A stretch of 64,000 nt of DNA, from contig JAKPUQ010000074.1 in NCBI GenBank assembly GCA_029572815.1, positions 32,662 to 96,661 on the forward strand, given 5' to 3'. Source of the DNA: Bacillota bacterium (GTDB lineage: Bacteria > Bacillota > Clostridia > Oscillospirales > Ruminococcaceae). Below the pieces are notes generated by a model. It saw only the letters and a program-made list of their open reading frames with translations. It made no database searches and was not told the DNA's origin. Position 1 is the stretch's first letter; every line of letters begins with the position of its first letter. Position numbers and translations under genes: made by a program. Positions 8,551 through 16,819 of this stretch are shown in pieces.

Positions 8551-9111
8551 TCAAAGAGTGATGTCCATATCGGTAAGGACGGTTTTCAGCTTTTTCAGTG
8601 CCCTTCGGAGCCTGCTTCTTACCGTTATGGGGTTCATGCCGAGGATACGCGCGGTCTCGGCTGAGCTTCTGTCATAGAAGTACTTCTGTATGATTATGGA
8701 GGAGTCGGGCTCGCCCAGTTTCTCTATCTTGCGGAGGAGTATAGCCGATATATCGGAGCTCTCTGCGTCCGCCTCAATATCGTCTCCCGAGGCGAGAGTG
8801 TATTCGGTCTCGGCTTCGAGCGGGATATTACGAGAGGTATGCAGGTCCATGGAGCGGCGGAAGTCAATGGCGCGCCGCTTTGCCGAGGTGCCGATATAGG
8901 CTTTAAGCGAGGTGTCACGGAGCACATCATACTTCATCATAACATCGCTGAGCACCTCCGCGGTGCAGTCCTCAACATCGTTTCGGCTTCCATATCCGCG
9001 GAGGATACTGTAGACTATAGTATAGGCATAGCTCCAGTATTCGTCAAAAAGTGCCCTGAAGCCCTCCTCGGGCGACTCTTTCATCATTCTCTTTATGTCG
9101 TTCTCGTTCAT
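8551..9111 (-). CDS. ECF-type RNA polymerase sigma factor
   Basis: A 186-residue sigma-70 family protein with region 2 (residues about 20-80, including DVEDCTAEVLSDVMMKYD and AKRRAIDFRRS) and region 4 (about 125-180, with ETARILGMNPITVRSRLRRA). These are the only two regions ECF factors keep. The start is ATG 9111, preceded by AGGGGG; the open frame to 9189 has no better site and contains the promoter. The next gene encodes a membrane partner that probably holds it inactive until a signal arrives. The regulon is unknown; self-control is possible from the promoter sequence. Confidence 0.88.
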   Translation of the reverse strand: MNENDIKRMMKESPEEGFRALFDEYWSYAYTIVYSILRGYGSRNDVEDCTAEVLSDVMMKYDVLRDTSLKAYIGTSAKRRAIDFRRSMDLHTSRNIPLEAETEYTLASGDDIEADAESSDISAILLRKIEKLGEPDSSIIIQKYFYDRSSAETARILGMNPITVRSRLRRALKKLKTVLTDMDITL

Positions 9112-9151
9112 TATCCCACCCCCTTGTCGGAAGATACATATATATGTCTTC

Positions 9152-9188
9152 ATTATACACATACGGTGAGTTAATGTAAAGTGTTGCA
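9152..9188 (-). promoter_or_regulatory. promoter of the ECF sigma operon, with an overlapping ECF-like site
   Basis: Minus strand: TTTACA (9175-9180), 17-base spacer, TATAAT (9152-9157) for the main sigma factor. Overlapping it, TGCAAC (9183-9188) and CGTA (9162-9165) are 17 bases apart, resembling the TGAAAC/CGTA elements read by ECF factors. Confidence 0.5.
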
Positions 9189-9254
9189 CAGCAGGAAGTA
9201 GCTGCTGCTTTTTGCCCGGTGTTTTGTCTCAGGGCAACTTTTTCTCCGCATTTC

Positions 9255-9283
9255 TTGCTATTTTGGTTATTATATGTTATAAT
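9255..9283 (+). promoter_or_regulatory. promoter of the DUF3737 gene
   Basis: TTGCTA (9255-9260), 17-base spacer, perfect TATAAT (9278-9283). Transcription would start near 9290, about 24 bases before the ATG. Confidence 0.6.
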
Positions 9284-9313
9284 AATAGATATTCTACTAT
9301 GAGGAGTGAGATT

Positions 9314-10156
9314 ATGAAGGAAATACACAACGAGCACTTTACGGGGGAAAGGGCTCTGTTTCAGTGCAATGAACTCAGAATTTGCGGTTCGCTTTTCGAT
9401 GACGGAGAGTCGCCGCTCAAACACAGCAGATTTATCGACCTTTCCGACTGTACCTTCGGATGGAAGTACCCCATATGGTACAGTGAAAACATCAGGATGA
9501 AGAACTGCAGGATAGACGTCCACGGACGTGCAGGAATATGGTATGTTTCCGAGATAAAGGTGGACGATACTGTTATTGAGGCACCTAAGTGCTTCCGCCA
9601 TTCGACCAATATAAGCCTTAATAATGTAAGCTTTCCCGACGGACCAGAGACCCTGTGGAAGTGTGCGAATATCCGCCTGAACAATATTACTGCAAACGGT
9701 GATTATTTTGCCATGGACTGCGACGGTATGGAGGTCAACGGTCTGAATCTCACAGGCGGCTACTCCTTTGACGGCGTAAGGAACGTGACTGTTAAGAATT
9801 CCGTTATCACAGGCAGAGATGCCTTCTGGAACAGTGAAAACGTCATTATATACGATTCTGTCATCACAGGCAAGTATTTCTGCTGGAATTCCCGCAACAT
9901 CACCCTTGTGAACTGTACCGTGGAGAGTCTCCAGGGAATGTGTTATACGGAGAACCTTATACTTAGAAATTGCAAGCTTCCCAACACCACTCTTGCCTTT
10001 GAGTATTCCACAGTAAATGCGGATATAAGAGGCAGTATCGACAGTATCATGAACCCTTCCGGCGGCGTGATAAAGGCTGACTCCATAGGGGAGACCATCA
10101 TGGACGAAAAGCAGGTAGATGTATCGAGAACGAAGATAATACTCGGCGCTCAGTAA
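9314..10156 (+). CDS. DUF3737 family right-handed beta-helix protein
   Basis: A 280-residue protein matching the DUF3737 family. The sequence is a run of short strand-turn repeats in which Asn, Cys and aromatic residues recur at coil positions (for example WYSENIRMKNCRIDV, WNSENVIIYDSVI, WNSRNITLVNCTV), the pattern of a parallel beta-helix. No signal peptide or membrane helix. The family has no settled function. ATG 9314 follows GAGGAG at good distance; the open frame upstream to 9212 covers the promoter. It stands alone between the divergent ECF operon and a bidirectional hairpin. Confidence 0.8.
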   Translation: MKEIHNEHFTGERALFQCNELRICGSLFDDGESPLKHSRFIDLSDCTFGWKYPIWYSENIRMKNCRIDVHGRAGIWYVSEIKVDDTVIEAPKCFRHSTNISLNNVSFPDGPETLWKCANIRLNNITANGDYFAMDCDGMEVNGLNLTGGYSFDGVRNVTVKNSVITGRDAFWNSENVIIYDSVITGKYFCWNSRNITLVNCTVESLQGMCYTENLILRNCKLPNTTLAFEYSTVNADIRGSIDSIMNPSGGVIKADSIGETIMDEKQVDVSRTKIILGAQ

Positions 10157-10163
10157 AAAATAA

Positions 10164-10196
10164 AGCCCCGAAGCGTTTGACGCCTCGGGGCTGTTT
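10164..10196. terminator. terminator between the convergent DUF3737 and ackA genes
   Basis: A 12-bp stem with one A/C mismatch (AGCCCCGAAGCG with CGCCTCGGGGCT), 5-base loop. T-rich sequence follows on both strands (TGTTTT on plus, TTATTTTTTA on minus), so it can act both ways. Confidence 0.8.
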
Positions 10197-10266
10197 TGCA
10201 TATTTCCTTGCAAATGAACAACTTTTATGCGCTGTTCCTTGCAATCAGCAGTTTTTTATGCTATAA

Positions 10267-11466
10267 TTACTTGGAAATAAGAGCAAGTGTATCTCTTGCG
10301 ACGAGGAGCTCTTCATTTGTGGGAACGATCCATACCTCGATCTTTGAATCAGGTGTTGAGATCTTTGTGAGCTTGCCTCTGATAGAGCGGTTCAGCTCCT
10401 TGTCGATCTTGATTCCGAAGTAATCCATATCCTCACATACCTGCTCTCTTACTTCCCATGAGTTCTCGCCGATACCGCCTGTGAAGAGGACAGCGTCGAG
10501 ACCGTTCATAGCAGCTGCATAGGAGCCGATGTACTTCTTGATCTCGTAAGCCAGCATATCGGAAACCAGCTGAGCCTTTTTGTTTCCGTTGTTTGCAGCT
10601 TCCTGAATGTCACGGTTGTCGGAGCCTACGCCTGATACTCCGAGGAAGCCTGACTTCTTGTTCATATATTCGCTCATCTGTGAAGGTGTGAAGCCGTGCT
10701 TGTCAGCAACGAAGGTTACAGCAGAGGGGTCTACGGAACCTGTTCTTGTACCCATTACAACACCGTCAAGAGGAGTAAAGCCCATTGAAGTATCTACGGA
10801 CTTGCCTGCGTCAACAGCTGTGATGGATGAACCGTTTCCGAGGTGGCATGAAACGATCTTGAGATCCTTGATGTCCTTGCCCATAGCCTCTGCGAGAGCA
10901 GCGGATACGAAACGGTGTGATGTGCCGTGGAAGCCGTACTTCCTTACGTGGAGCTTCTCATAATCATCATAGGGAAGACCGAACATGAATGCCTTGGGGG
11001 GCATTGTCTGGTGGAAGGCTGTATCGAAAACAACTACCTGAGGTACGTTTGCGGGGATAACGCTCTTACATGCTCTGAGAGCAAGTGCGTGTGCGTGGTT
11101 GTGTACGGGAGCAAGCTCGCGGAGCTCATCGATCTTGTCGATTACCTCGTCTGTAACGAGAACTGACTTGTCGAATACGTCAGCGCCCTGTACTATTCTG
11201 TGACCTACAGCAGAGATAGCGTCCATGCTGTCGATAACCTTTGCATCGCCTGATGTAAGGCACTCAACAAGCTTCATGAAAGCCTCTGTATGTGTGGGGA
11301 ATGAGCAGTCCTGGTCAAGAACTCTGCCGTCAGCAGTCTTGTGATTGATATGGCCGTCGATACCGATACGGTCGCAGTTGCCCTTAGCGATAACGCTCTC
11401 ATCGCTCATGTCGATGAGCTGATACTTCAGTGAGGAGCTTCCTGCATTTACAACTAAGATGATCAT
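10267..11466 (-). CDS. ackA: acetate kinase
   Basis: A 399-residue cytoplasmic enzyme interconverting acetyl phosphate plus ADP with acetate plus ATP, the ATP-yielding end of acetate fermentation. The ASKHA fold signatures are clear: NAGSSSLKYQL at residues 7-17, GHRIVQG, FDTAFHQTMP with the catalytic Asp, YGFHGTSHRFVS, HLGNGSS, and FTGGIGENS. Length is exactly typical. The usual partner pta is not adjacent; the next gene upstream is divergent tmcAL, whose product also consumes acetate and ATP. The ATG has GAAAGGA upstream. Confidence 0.97.
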   Translation of the reverse strand: MIILVVNAGSSSLKYQLIDMSDESVIAKGNCDRIGIDGHINHKTADGRVLDQDCSFPTHTEAFMKLVECLTSGDAKVIDSMDAISAVGHRIVQGADVFDKSVLVTDEVIDKIDELRELAPVHNHAHALALRACKSVIPANVPQVVVFDTAFHQTMPPKAFMFGLPYDDYEKLHVRKYGFHGTSHRFVSAALAEAMGKDIKDLKIVSCHLGNGSSITAVDAGKSVDTSMGFTPLDGVVMGTRTGSVDPSAVTFVADKHGFTPSQMSEYMNKKSGFLGVSGVGSDNRDIQEAANNGNKKAQLVSDMLAYEIKKYIGSYAAAMNGLDAVLFTGGIGENSWEVREQVCEDMDYFGIKIDKELNRSIRGKLTKISTPDSKIEVWIVPTNEELLVARDTLALISK

Positions 11467-11503
11467 ATATGTAATTTCCTTTCAAAAATATTTTGCATAT
11501 ATT

Positions 11504-11531
11504 ATTATATACTATTTTTGAAAAATTGCAA
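11504..11531 (-). promoter_or_regulatory. promoter of ackA
   Basis: Minus strand TTGCAA (11526-11531), 16-base spacer, perfect TATAAT (11504-11509), in a strongly A/T-rich stretch just upstream of the acetate kinase ATG. Confidence 0.6.
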
Positions 11532-11704
11532 GTCCTTTTTTTAAATTTACAGCGATAAGGCGGCATTTTTATGCGTGAAACGAGCGGAAAAGCACGGATT
11601 TACTGTTGCAAAACGCCGAAAACCGCCCTGAAATCATCAAATAATATGTAAAGTTGAGAAAAATTTACAGAAAATCATTGAAATAAGAGAAAAGAGGTAG
11701 TAAA

Positions 11705-12898
11705 ATGAAAGTCAGCGGTATTATCTGTGAGTACAATCCCTTTCATAACGGACATCTTTATCATATAAGAAAGACCCGTGAGAACGGTGCTACGCATATA
11801 GTTGCTGTCATGAGCGGAAACTTTGTCCAGCGGGGCGACACCGCAATTATGGACAAGCTTGAAAGAGCGCGGCTGGCAGTACGGTCGGGAGCAGATATGG
11901 TCATAGAGCTGCCCGTGCAGTACAGCCTTGCCTCTGCGGAGAATTTTGCCTCGGGAGCAGTCCATCTCCTGGACAGCCTGGGCGCTGTGGACGAGCTCTC
12001 ATTCGGCAGCGAATGCGGAGATACGGAAAAGCTCAGGAAGGCTATGGAGACCGTTGACCTTGCGGCACTCACCCACGCTGACGAGATAAAGAGCATTATG
12101 GAAAAAGGCTACACCTATCCAAGAGCGTTGAATTCCGTGGTAAACGGATATGACGCCGAGGCAGCTGCCATTATCGCCGAGCCAAACAACACCCTTGCAG
12201 TTGAGTACATGAGGGCACTAAAAAGGAGCGGCTCTGCAATGGAGCCCTTTACGGTGATGCGTGAAAAGGCAGCTCACGACGGAAGGAAAACCACCGACGG
12301 CTTTGCCAGCGCATCAATGCTCCGCGAGATGATCAAAAACGGCGAGAGCATAGACGCCTTCACCACCGAGGACTGGGCAGCGGCGATAAAGAACGCTGTA
12401 AAAAACGGCGAGACCGCATCACTCAGCCGGCTGGAAAGGGTCATTCTCTACAAGCTGCGTACCTGCTCTGTTGAGGAGATAGGACAGATATGCGACGTGG
12501 GACAGGGACTTGAGCACAGGATATACGGTGCAAGAATGGCAGGCTCTCTTGACGAGCTTCTGTTTACGGTAAAGACAAAAAGATACACCATGGCAAGGAT
12601 AAGACGTATAATGCTTTCTCTGCTTATCGGCATAACAAAGGCTGATATGGAGCTGCTCCCGCCATACGGAAGGATACTGGCCTTCAATGAGCGGGGCAGA
12701 GAGGTACTTGCAAGGGCTAAGGGCTCTGCGCGGATACCATTCGGCTCCTCAATAGCAAAGCTCTCACAGCTGGGGGATATAGCTGAGCGCTTTGCGGAGC
12801 TTGAGATCAGAGCTTCAGACATCTATGGACTGGCACTTGACACTGTGACATCTGCACAGAAGGATTATAGGGCGAAAATAATGATAGATATGGAGTAA
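11705..12898 (+). CDS. tmcAL: tRNA(Met) cytidine acetate ligase
   Basis: A 397-residue enzyme of the YlbM/TmcAL family. It uses ATP and acetate to make acetyl-adenylate and acetylates the wobble cytidine of elongator tRNA-Met. The nucleotidyltransferase motif GIICEYNPFHNGH spans residues 5-17 with the HxGH signature at 14-17. Further family motifs are MSGNFVQRGD, ELPVQYSLASAENFASGAV and NNTLAVEYMRAL. The ribosome site is AAGAGG. It starts the plus-strand series of RNA-modification genes running to rsmI. Confidence 0.94.
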   Translation: MKVSGIICEYNPFHNGHLYHIRKTRENGATHIVAVMSGNFVQRGDTAIMDKLERARLAVRSGADMVIELPVQYSLASAENFASGAVHLLDSLGAVDELSFGSECGDTEKLRKAMETVDLAALTHADEIKSIMEKGYTYPRALNSVVNGYDAEAAAIIAEPNNTLAVEYMRALKRSGSAMEPFTVMREKAAHDGRKTTDGFASASMLREMIKNGESIDAFTTEDWAAAIKNAVKNGETASLSRLERVILYKLRTCSVEEIGQICDVGQGLEHRIYGARMAGSLDELLFTVKTKRYTMARIRRIMLSLLIGITKADMELLPPYGRILAFNERGREVLARAKGSARIPFGSSIAKLSQLGDIAERFAELEIRASDIYGLALDTVTSAQKDYRAKIMIDME

Positions 12899-12903
12899 TG
12901 TGA

Positions 12904-14025
12904 ATGATAGCACACTTTCTTCGTAAGACAGCCGCAGCGGCTGCAGCGATGATAGCATTGACATCATGCGGAAAAATGGTGACCCTTATGGACTCTGAGG
13001 TGGCTGAGCCCAATGCTTCGGCGGCGGGAGCTTCAGCGGTAAAGGTCACAGAGACGACTGAGCCTTCTACCGAGCCTGTGACAGAACAGTTTACTCTTGA
13101 CATAAAAATGCCCGAGGGATATGAGATACCAAAAAAATATGCGATACCCGATTTCAAGACAGTGCTCCAGAAACCCGAGCTTCCAACTGGCTGCGAAGTA
13201 ACGGCGCTCTGCGAGGTGCTGCAGTATCTTTGTTTCGATATAGACAAGGTTGCGCTCTCCGACGAGTTCATGCCCATGGACAACAACGGCATAACCACCA
13301 TGAAGACCGCCTATATAGGAGACCCAAAGTCCGACGAGGGCTTCGGCTGCTTTGCTCCCGTTATCGTGCAGACAGCCGATGATTACTTTGAGTCTGTCAA
13401 CTCTCCGTGCTATGCCGTTGATATAACGGGCAGCTCCATGAACGAGATATACTACCAGGTGAGCCAGGGCAGACCCGTAGTTATATGGAGCACCATCAAT
13501 CAGATAATAACCACTCCCAACCTTCGCTGGGTGACCAATGAAGGCGAGGAGATGTGGTTCAATGACTTCCAGCACTGCGTGGCTATATACGGCTATGACC
13601 TTGAGGAGAAAGTGGTACATATAGCTGACCCTCTTGTGGGAAATGTAAAGTATGAGATATCCAAGTTTGAACAGACCTATGAGGTAATGGGCAAGCAGGC
13701 AGTGGTCATCTGCGGCGATTCAAATACTCAGGGTGACTACAAGGCTCCTGCCGACAAGCCTCAGTCTCCCATACTTAGCCGAAACAAGGCTGAGCGAAAG
13801 AAAGCCGAGGAGGAAGAGGCACGTAAAAAGGCTGAGGAAGAGGAACGCAAAAAGGCTGAGGAAGAGCGTAAGAAGGCAGAAGAGGAAGAACGCAAGAAAG
13901 CCGAGGAAGAGGAAAAGCGGAGAGCTGCGGAGGAAGCAGCCCGGGCTCAGGAGGAGAATGAGGCTGTTGAAGAGCCTGCTCCTGCTGAGGGACAACATGA
14001 TGAAGGTGAAGAGGAGCAGGGATAA
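12904..14025 (+). CDS. C39-family cysteine peptidase lipoprotein with charged coiled-coil tail
   Basis: A 373-residue exported protein. The N-terminus is a lipoprotein signal ending LTSC with the acceptor Cys at 22. Residues about 85-265 form a Peptidase_C39_2 domain: PTGCEVTAL with nucleophile Cys97, FQHCVAIYGYD with His224, and HIADPL with Asp242 make a believable triad. Residues about 290-350 are a KAEEEERKKAEEE-type repeat predicted to be a long charged helix, then an acidic tail. The role is unknown; members cleave peptides or act on the cell wall surface. GGAG lies eight bases before the ATG. Confidence 0.85.
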   Translation: MIAHFLRKTAAAAAAMIALTSCGKMVTLMDSEVAEPNASAAGASAVKVTETTEPSTEPVTEQFTLDIKMPEGYEIPKKYAIPDFKTVLQKPELPTGCEVTALCEVLQYLCFDIDKVALSDEFMPMDNNGITTMKTAYIGDPKSDEGFGCFAPVIVQTADDYFESVNSPCYAVDITGSSMNEIYYQVSQGRPVVIWSTINQIITTPNLRWVTNEGEEMWFNDFQHCVAIYGYDLEEKVVHIADPLVGNVKYEISKFEQTYEVMGKQAVVICGDSNTQGDYKAPADKPQSPILSRNKAERKKAEEEEARKKAEEEERKKAEEERKKAEEEERKKAEEEEKRRAAEEAARAQEENEAVEEPAPAEGQHDEGEEEQG

Positions 14026-14026
14026 T

Positions 14027-14674
14027 TTGATAAAAGGCGTGATTTTTGACCTTGACGGAACACTGCTGGACTCCATGACCGTGTGGAGCAGCATTGACCG
14101 AGAATTTTTAATAGAGAACGGCATATCAGACCCGCCGCCCGAGGTCTCGGACGTTGTCAAGAAGATGACTGTGGACGAATCCTCACAGTATTTCATCGAC
14201 CGTTTCGGACTTCGCTGCACCAAGGAGTACGTCATCAAGCGTATCGAGGATATGGTGCGTGAGCGCTATGAGGAGCAGATCCCGCTAAAGCCCCACGCAC
14301 AGGAGGTGCTGGACTTCCTTGACCGCAGAAATGTTCCCTACGGCATAGCCACGGCTACCTATAAGGGACTGGCGGAGGCGGCGCTGAAACGCTGCGGAGT
14401 CTACGACAGGTTCCGTTTCCTGCTGACTGACAGGGAGTACCCTGCGGGCAAGAACTTCCCCGATATTTTCCTCGGAGGCGCTCAGCGTCTTGGCGCACAG
14501 CCTGATGAGACCCTCGTCATTGAGGACTCTCTTCACTGCATAGAGACTGCCAAGTCCGCAGGCTTTACGGTCTGCGGTGTCTATGACCCCGTTGCCGAGG
14601 CTGACAGCAGCAGGATAAGAGAGCTCTCCGACTTCTATGTCAAGTCACTGGACGGGATAATACAAATAATTTAG
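14027..14674 (+). CDS. HAD-superfamily hydrolase (phosphoglycolate/beta-phosphoglucomutase-like phosphatase)
   Basis: A 215-residue enzyme. Motif I IFDLDGTLLDSM gives the two catalytic Asp residues within the first 18 residues; ATATYKGLAEAAL is motif II; the end carries DETLVIEDSLHCIETAKSAG, motif IV with its acidic pair. A helical cap lies between, as in subclass I phosphatases. The frame is open back to 13733, but that region is the coiled-coil gene read out of frame. TTG 14027 is chosen because it gives LIKGVIFDLDG right after AGGAG; ATG 13997 is an alternative. Substrate not predictable. Confidence 0.88.
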   Translation: MIKGVIFDLDGTLLDSMTVWSSIDREFLIENGISDPPPEVSDVVKKMTVDESSQYFIDRFGLRCTKEYVIKRIEDMVRERYEEQIPLKPHAQEVLDFLDRRNVPYGIATATYKGLAEAALKRCGVYDRFRFLLTDREYPAGKNFPDIFLGGAQRLGAQPDETLVIEDSLHCIETAKSAGFTVCGVYDPVAEADSSRIRELSDFYVKSLDGIIQII

Positions 14675-14692
14675 GGCGAACGATGTTCGCCC
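14674..14692 (+). other. intercistronic hairpin before mnmA
   Basis: A perfect 8-bp stem (GGGCGAAC with GTTCGCCC) and 3-base loop between the HAD gene and mnmA. It lacks a good T run, so it may attenuate or protect the RNA rather than end transcription. Confidence 0.5.
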
Positions 14693-14717
14693 ATGCTGTT
14701 TTCAAAGGAGCATAAAG

Positions 14718-15794
14718 ATGAAAAAGGTTATGGTAGGAATGAGCGGCGGAGTTGACAGCTCCGTAGCGGCGATGCTGCTCCGTGACAGAGGCTTTGAAGT
14801 CATGGGCGTAACGCTTAAGCTCTTTTCCGATGAGGATATATCCGAGGCACAGAAGGAGGGCAAGACCTGCTGTGCGCTGTCGGACGTTGAGGACGCAAGG
14901 AGCGTTGCCTACAGGCTTGGCTTTGAGCACCTCGTTTTCAACTTCAAGGACAATTTTCGCGAGCACGTCATGCAGCAGTTCGCGGACAGCTACATAAGCG
15001 GCAGGACTCCCAATCCCTGCATAGAGTGCAACCGCCATGTGAAGTTCGACAAAATGCTCAGGAGAGCACAGGAGCTGGGCTATGACTATATAGCTACGGG
15101 TCACTATGCCGTGAACGAGTACGATGAGGAGAGGGGGCGCTTTCTGCTGAAACGTCCCAAGGACCGCAGCAAGGACCAGACCTATGTACTTTACGCTCTC
15201 ACTCAGGAGCAGCTCTCTCACACTCTTTTCCCCCTTGGTGAGCTGGAAAAGTCTCAGGTAAGGGAGCTTGCGGAGGCTGCGGGGCTGGTAAACTCCAATA
15301 AGCCCGACAGCCAGGATATATGCTTCGTTCCCGACGGTGACTATGCAGGCTTCATACGCAGGTTTACGGGCTGCGATACGCCCTGCGGAAGCTTTGTTGA
15401 CATGGAGGGAAAGGTTCTCGGAGAGCACAAGGGTATCATAAACTATACCATCGGTCAGCGAAAAGGACTGGGCATAGCTCTGGGGCACCCTGCCTACGTG
15501 GTGCGCAAGGATATAGCTGCAAATACAGTCACTCTCGGACTGGAGTCCGACCTTTACACAAAGAGTCTTATCGCTGATGATTTCAACCTTATCTCCGTTG
15601 AAAAGCTTGATGCTCCCATGCGTGTGACCGCAAAGACTCGTTACAGCCAGAGGGAGCAGCCTGCGGTTGTTTCATACCTTGGGAACGGCGAGTACATGGT
15701 GGAGTTCGACGAGCCCCAGAGAGCCGTGACCAGCGGTCAGGCGGTAGTTCTCTACGAAGGTGATATCGTCGTGGGAGGAGGAACTATAAAATGA
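14718..15794 (+). CDS. mnmA: tRNA-specific 2-thiouridylase
   Basis: A 358-residue enzyme that adds the 2-thio group to wobble uridine in tRNA-Lys, Glu and Gln. The PP-loop GMSGGVDSSVAAMLL lies at residues 8-22; PNPCIECNRHVKFD carries the first catalytic Cys and DICFVPDGDYAGF the second; the C-terminal beta-barrel includes FDEPQRAVTSGQAVVLY. Length is usual. AAAGGAG precedes the ATG. It overlaps the next gene by 4 bases. The cysteine desulfurase that supplies the sulphur is not in this window. Confidence 0.97.
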   Translation: MKKVMVGMSGGVDSSVAAMLLRDRGFEVMGVTLKLFSDEDISEAQKEGKTCCALSDVEDARSVAYRLGFEHLVFNFKDNFREHVMQQFADSYISGRTPNPCIECNRHVKFDKMLRRAQELGYDYIATGHYAVNEYDEERGRFLLKRPKDRSKDQTYVLYALTQEQLSHTLFPLGELEKSQVRELAEAAGLVNSNKPDSQDICFVPDGDYAGFIRRFTGCDTPCGSFVDMEGKVLGEHKGIINYTIGQRKGLGIALGHPAYVVRKDIAANTVTLGLESDLYTKSLIADDFNLISVEKLDAPMRVTAKTRYSQREQPAVVSYLGNGEYMVEFDEPQRAVTSGQAVVLYEGDIVVGGGTIK

Positions 15795-16795
15795 GCGGAA
15801 CAGTCCTGCTTGTGGTAGATGTGCAGAAGCTTATCACCAACGATAGGCTCTGTTTTTTTGACAGGTTCAAGGAGAACCTGCGCGGTCTCATAGCCGGGGC
15901 GAGAAAAAGCGGCACGGAGATAGTCTTTATCCGCCATGATGACGGCGAGGGACAGCCCCTGTCCATGGGCAATGATGGCTATGATATACATGAGGACTTC
16001 GCACCCGAAGCAGGAGAGAAGGTCTTCGACAAGTCCGTGAACAGTCCCTTCCGGGATACGGGACTGACGGAATATCTCCGCTCAAAGGGCGTCAGAAGGC
16101 TTATAGTCACAGGCTTGCAGACCGAATACTGCATAGACGCCGCGGTGAAATGCGGTTTTGAGCACGGCTTTGAGATGATAGTTCCCGAATACTGCAATTC
16201 CACCGCCGACAATGAATACATGACCGCGGAGCAGACCTACCGTTACTATAATGAGTTTATCTGGAAGAACAGATATGCACATTGCTGTGGTATTGCAGAA
16301 GCAATTGATATTATACAGAATAACAAAGATAAACCGAAATTCTCTGAGACACATATCATCAGGAGGGCAGCGAAGGAAGATATTTCGAGAATTGCGGAGA
16401 TACTTGTTTTTGCAAAACGAATGAAGTACCGCTCTGTTTTTAATGACGACGTGTATTCATTTTGCGAATTGCAGGTATTATCTGTCGCTGAAAAGTATAT
16501 TGAAAACGGCTTTCTTAACAATATGTTCCTGTATGATGACGGAATAATAAAAGGGCTTATCCGCATTGAGAAAGAAGAGATCGTTGAATTATATGTGGAT
16601 CATTTCTTCCAGGGGCAGGGAGTCGGCTCAGAGCTGATAGAATATGCCAAAGAGAATTATCCGGTCAGTTTTCTATGGACAATTGAAAAGAATACTGCTG
16701 CTATACGCTTTTATGAAGCACATGGTTTTCATCTTACAGACATTAAGAAGTTTGAAGAAGGAACTACGGAATATATTGTAAAAATGAAAAGGTAA
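15791..16795 (+). CDS. fusion of an isochorismatase-like cysteine hydrolase and a GNAT acetyltransferase
   Basis: A 334-residue two-domain protein. Residues 1-175 are an isochorismatase-family hydrolase with Asp10 (VVDVQ), Lys81 (VFDKSVNSPF) and Cys114 (GLQTEYCIDA) as the expected triad; members hydrolyse small amides or esters. Residues about 185-334 are a GNAT acetyltransferase with the acetyl-CoA loop QGQGVGSELIEYA and ending AIRFYEAHGF. Base composition changes near 16255: the first part is G/C-rich like its neighbours, the second A/T-rich with different codon use, which points to a recent fusion by recombination. Translation is coupled to mnmA by ATGA overlap. Substrates unknown. Confidence 0.85.
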   Translation: MSGTVLLVVDVQKLITNDRLCFFDRFKENLRGLIAGARKSGTEIVFIRHDDGEGQPLSMGNDGYDIHEDFAPEAGEKVFDKSVNSPFRDTGLTEYLRSKGVRRLIVTGLQTEYCIDAAVKCGFEHGFEMIVPEYCNSTADNEYMTAEQTYRYYNEFIWKNRYAHCCGIAEAIDIIQNNKDKPKFSETHIIRRAAKEDISRIAEILVFAKRMKYRSVFNDDVYSFCELQVLSVAEKYIENGFLNNMFLYDDGIIKGLIRIEKEEIVELYVDHFFQGQGVGSELIEYAKENYPVSFLWTIEKNTAAIRFYEAHGFHLTDIKKFEEGTTEYIVKMKR

Positions 16796-16819
16796 TTTTT
16801 ACCGAATAAAAGGAACATT

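Noticed and set aside
9044..10213. 389-residue open frame on the minus strand
   Set aside because: It is the antisense shadow of the DUF3737 gene and runs across promoters; no protein-family signature.
13733..14026. N-terminal extension of the HAD protein
   Set aside because: This part is the coiled-coil gene read in another frame; HAD motif starts at 14027.
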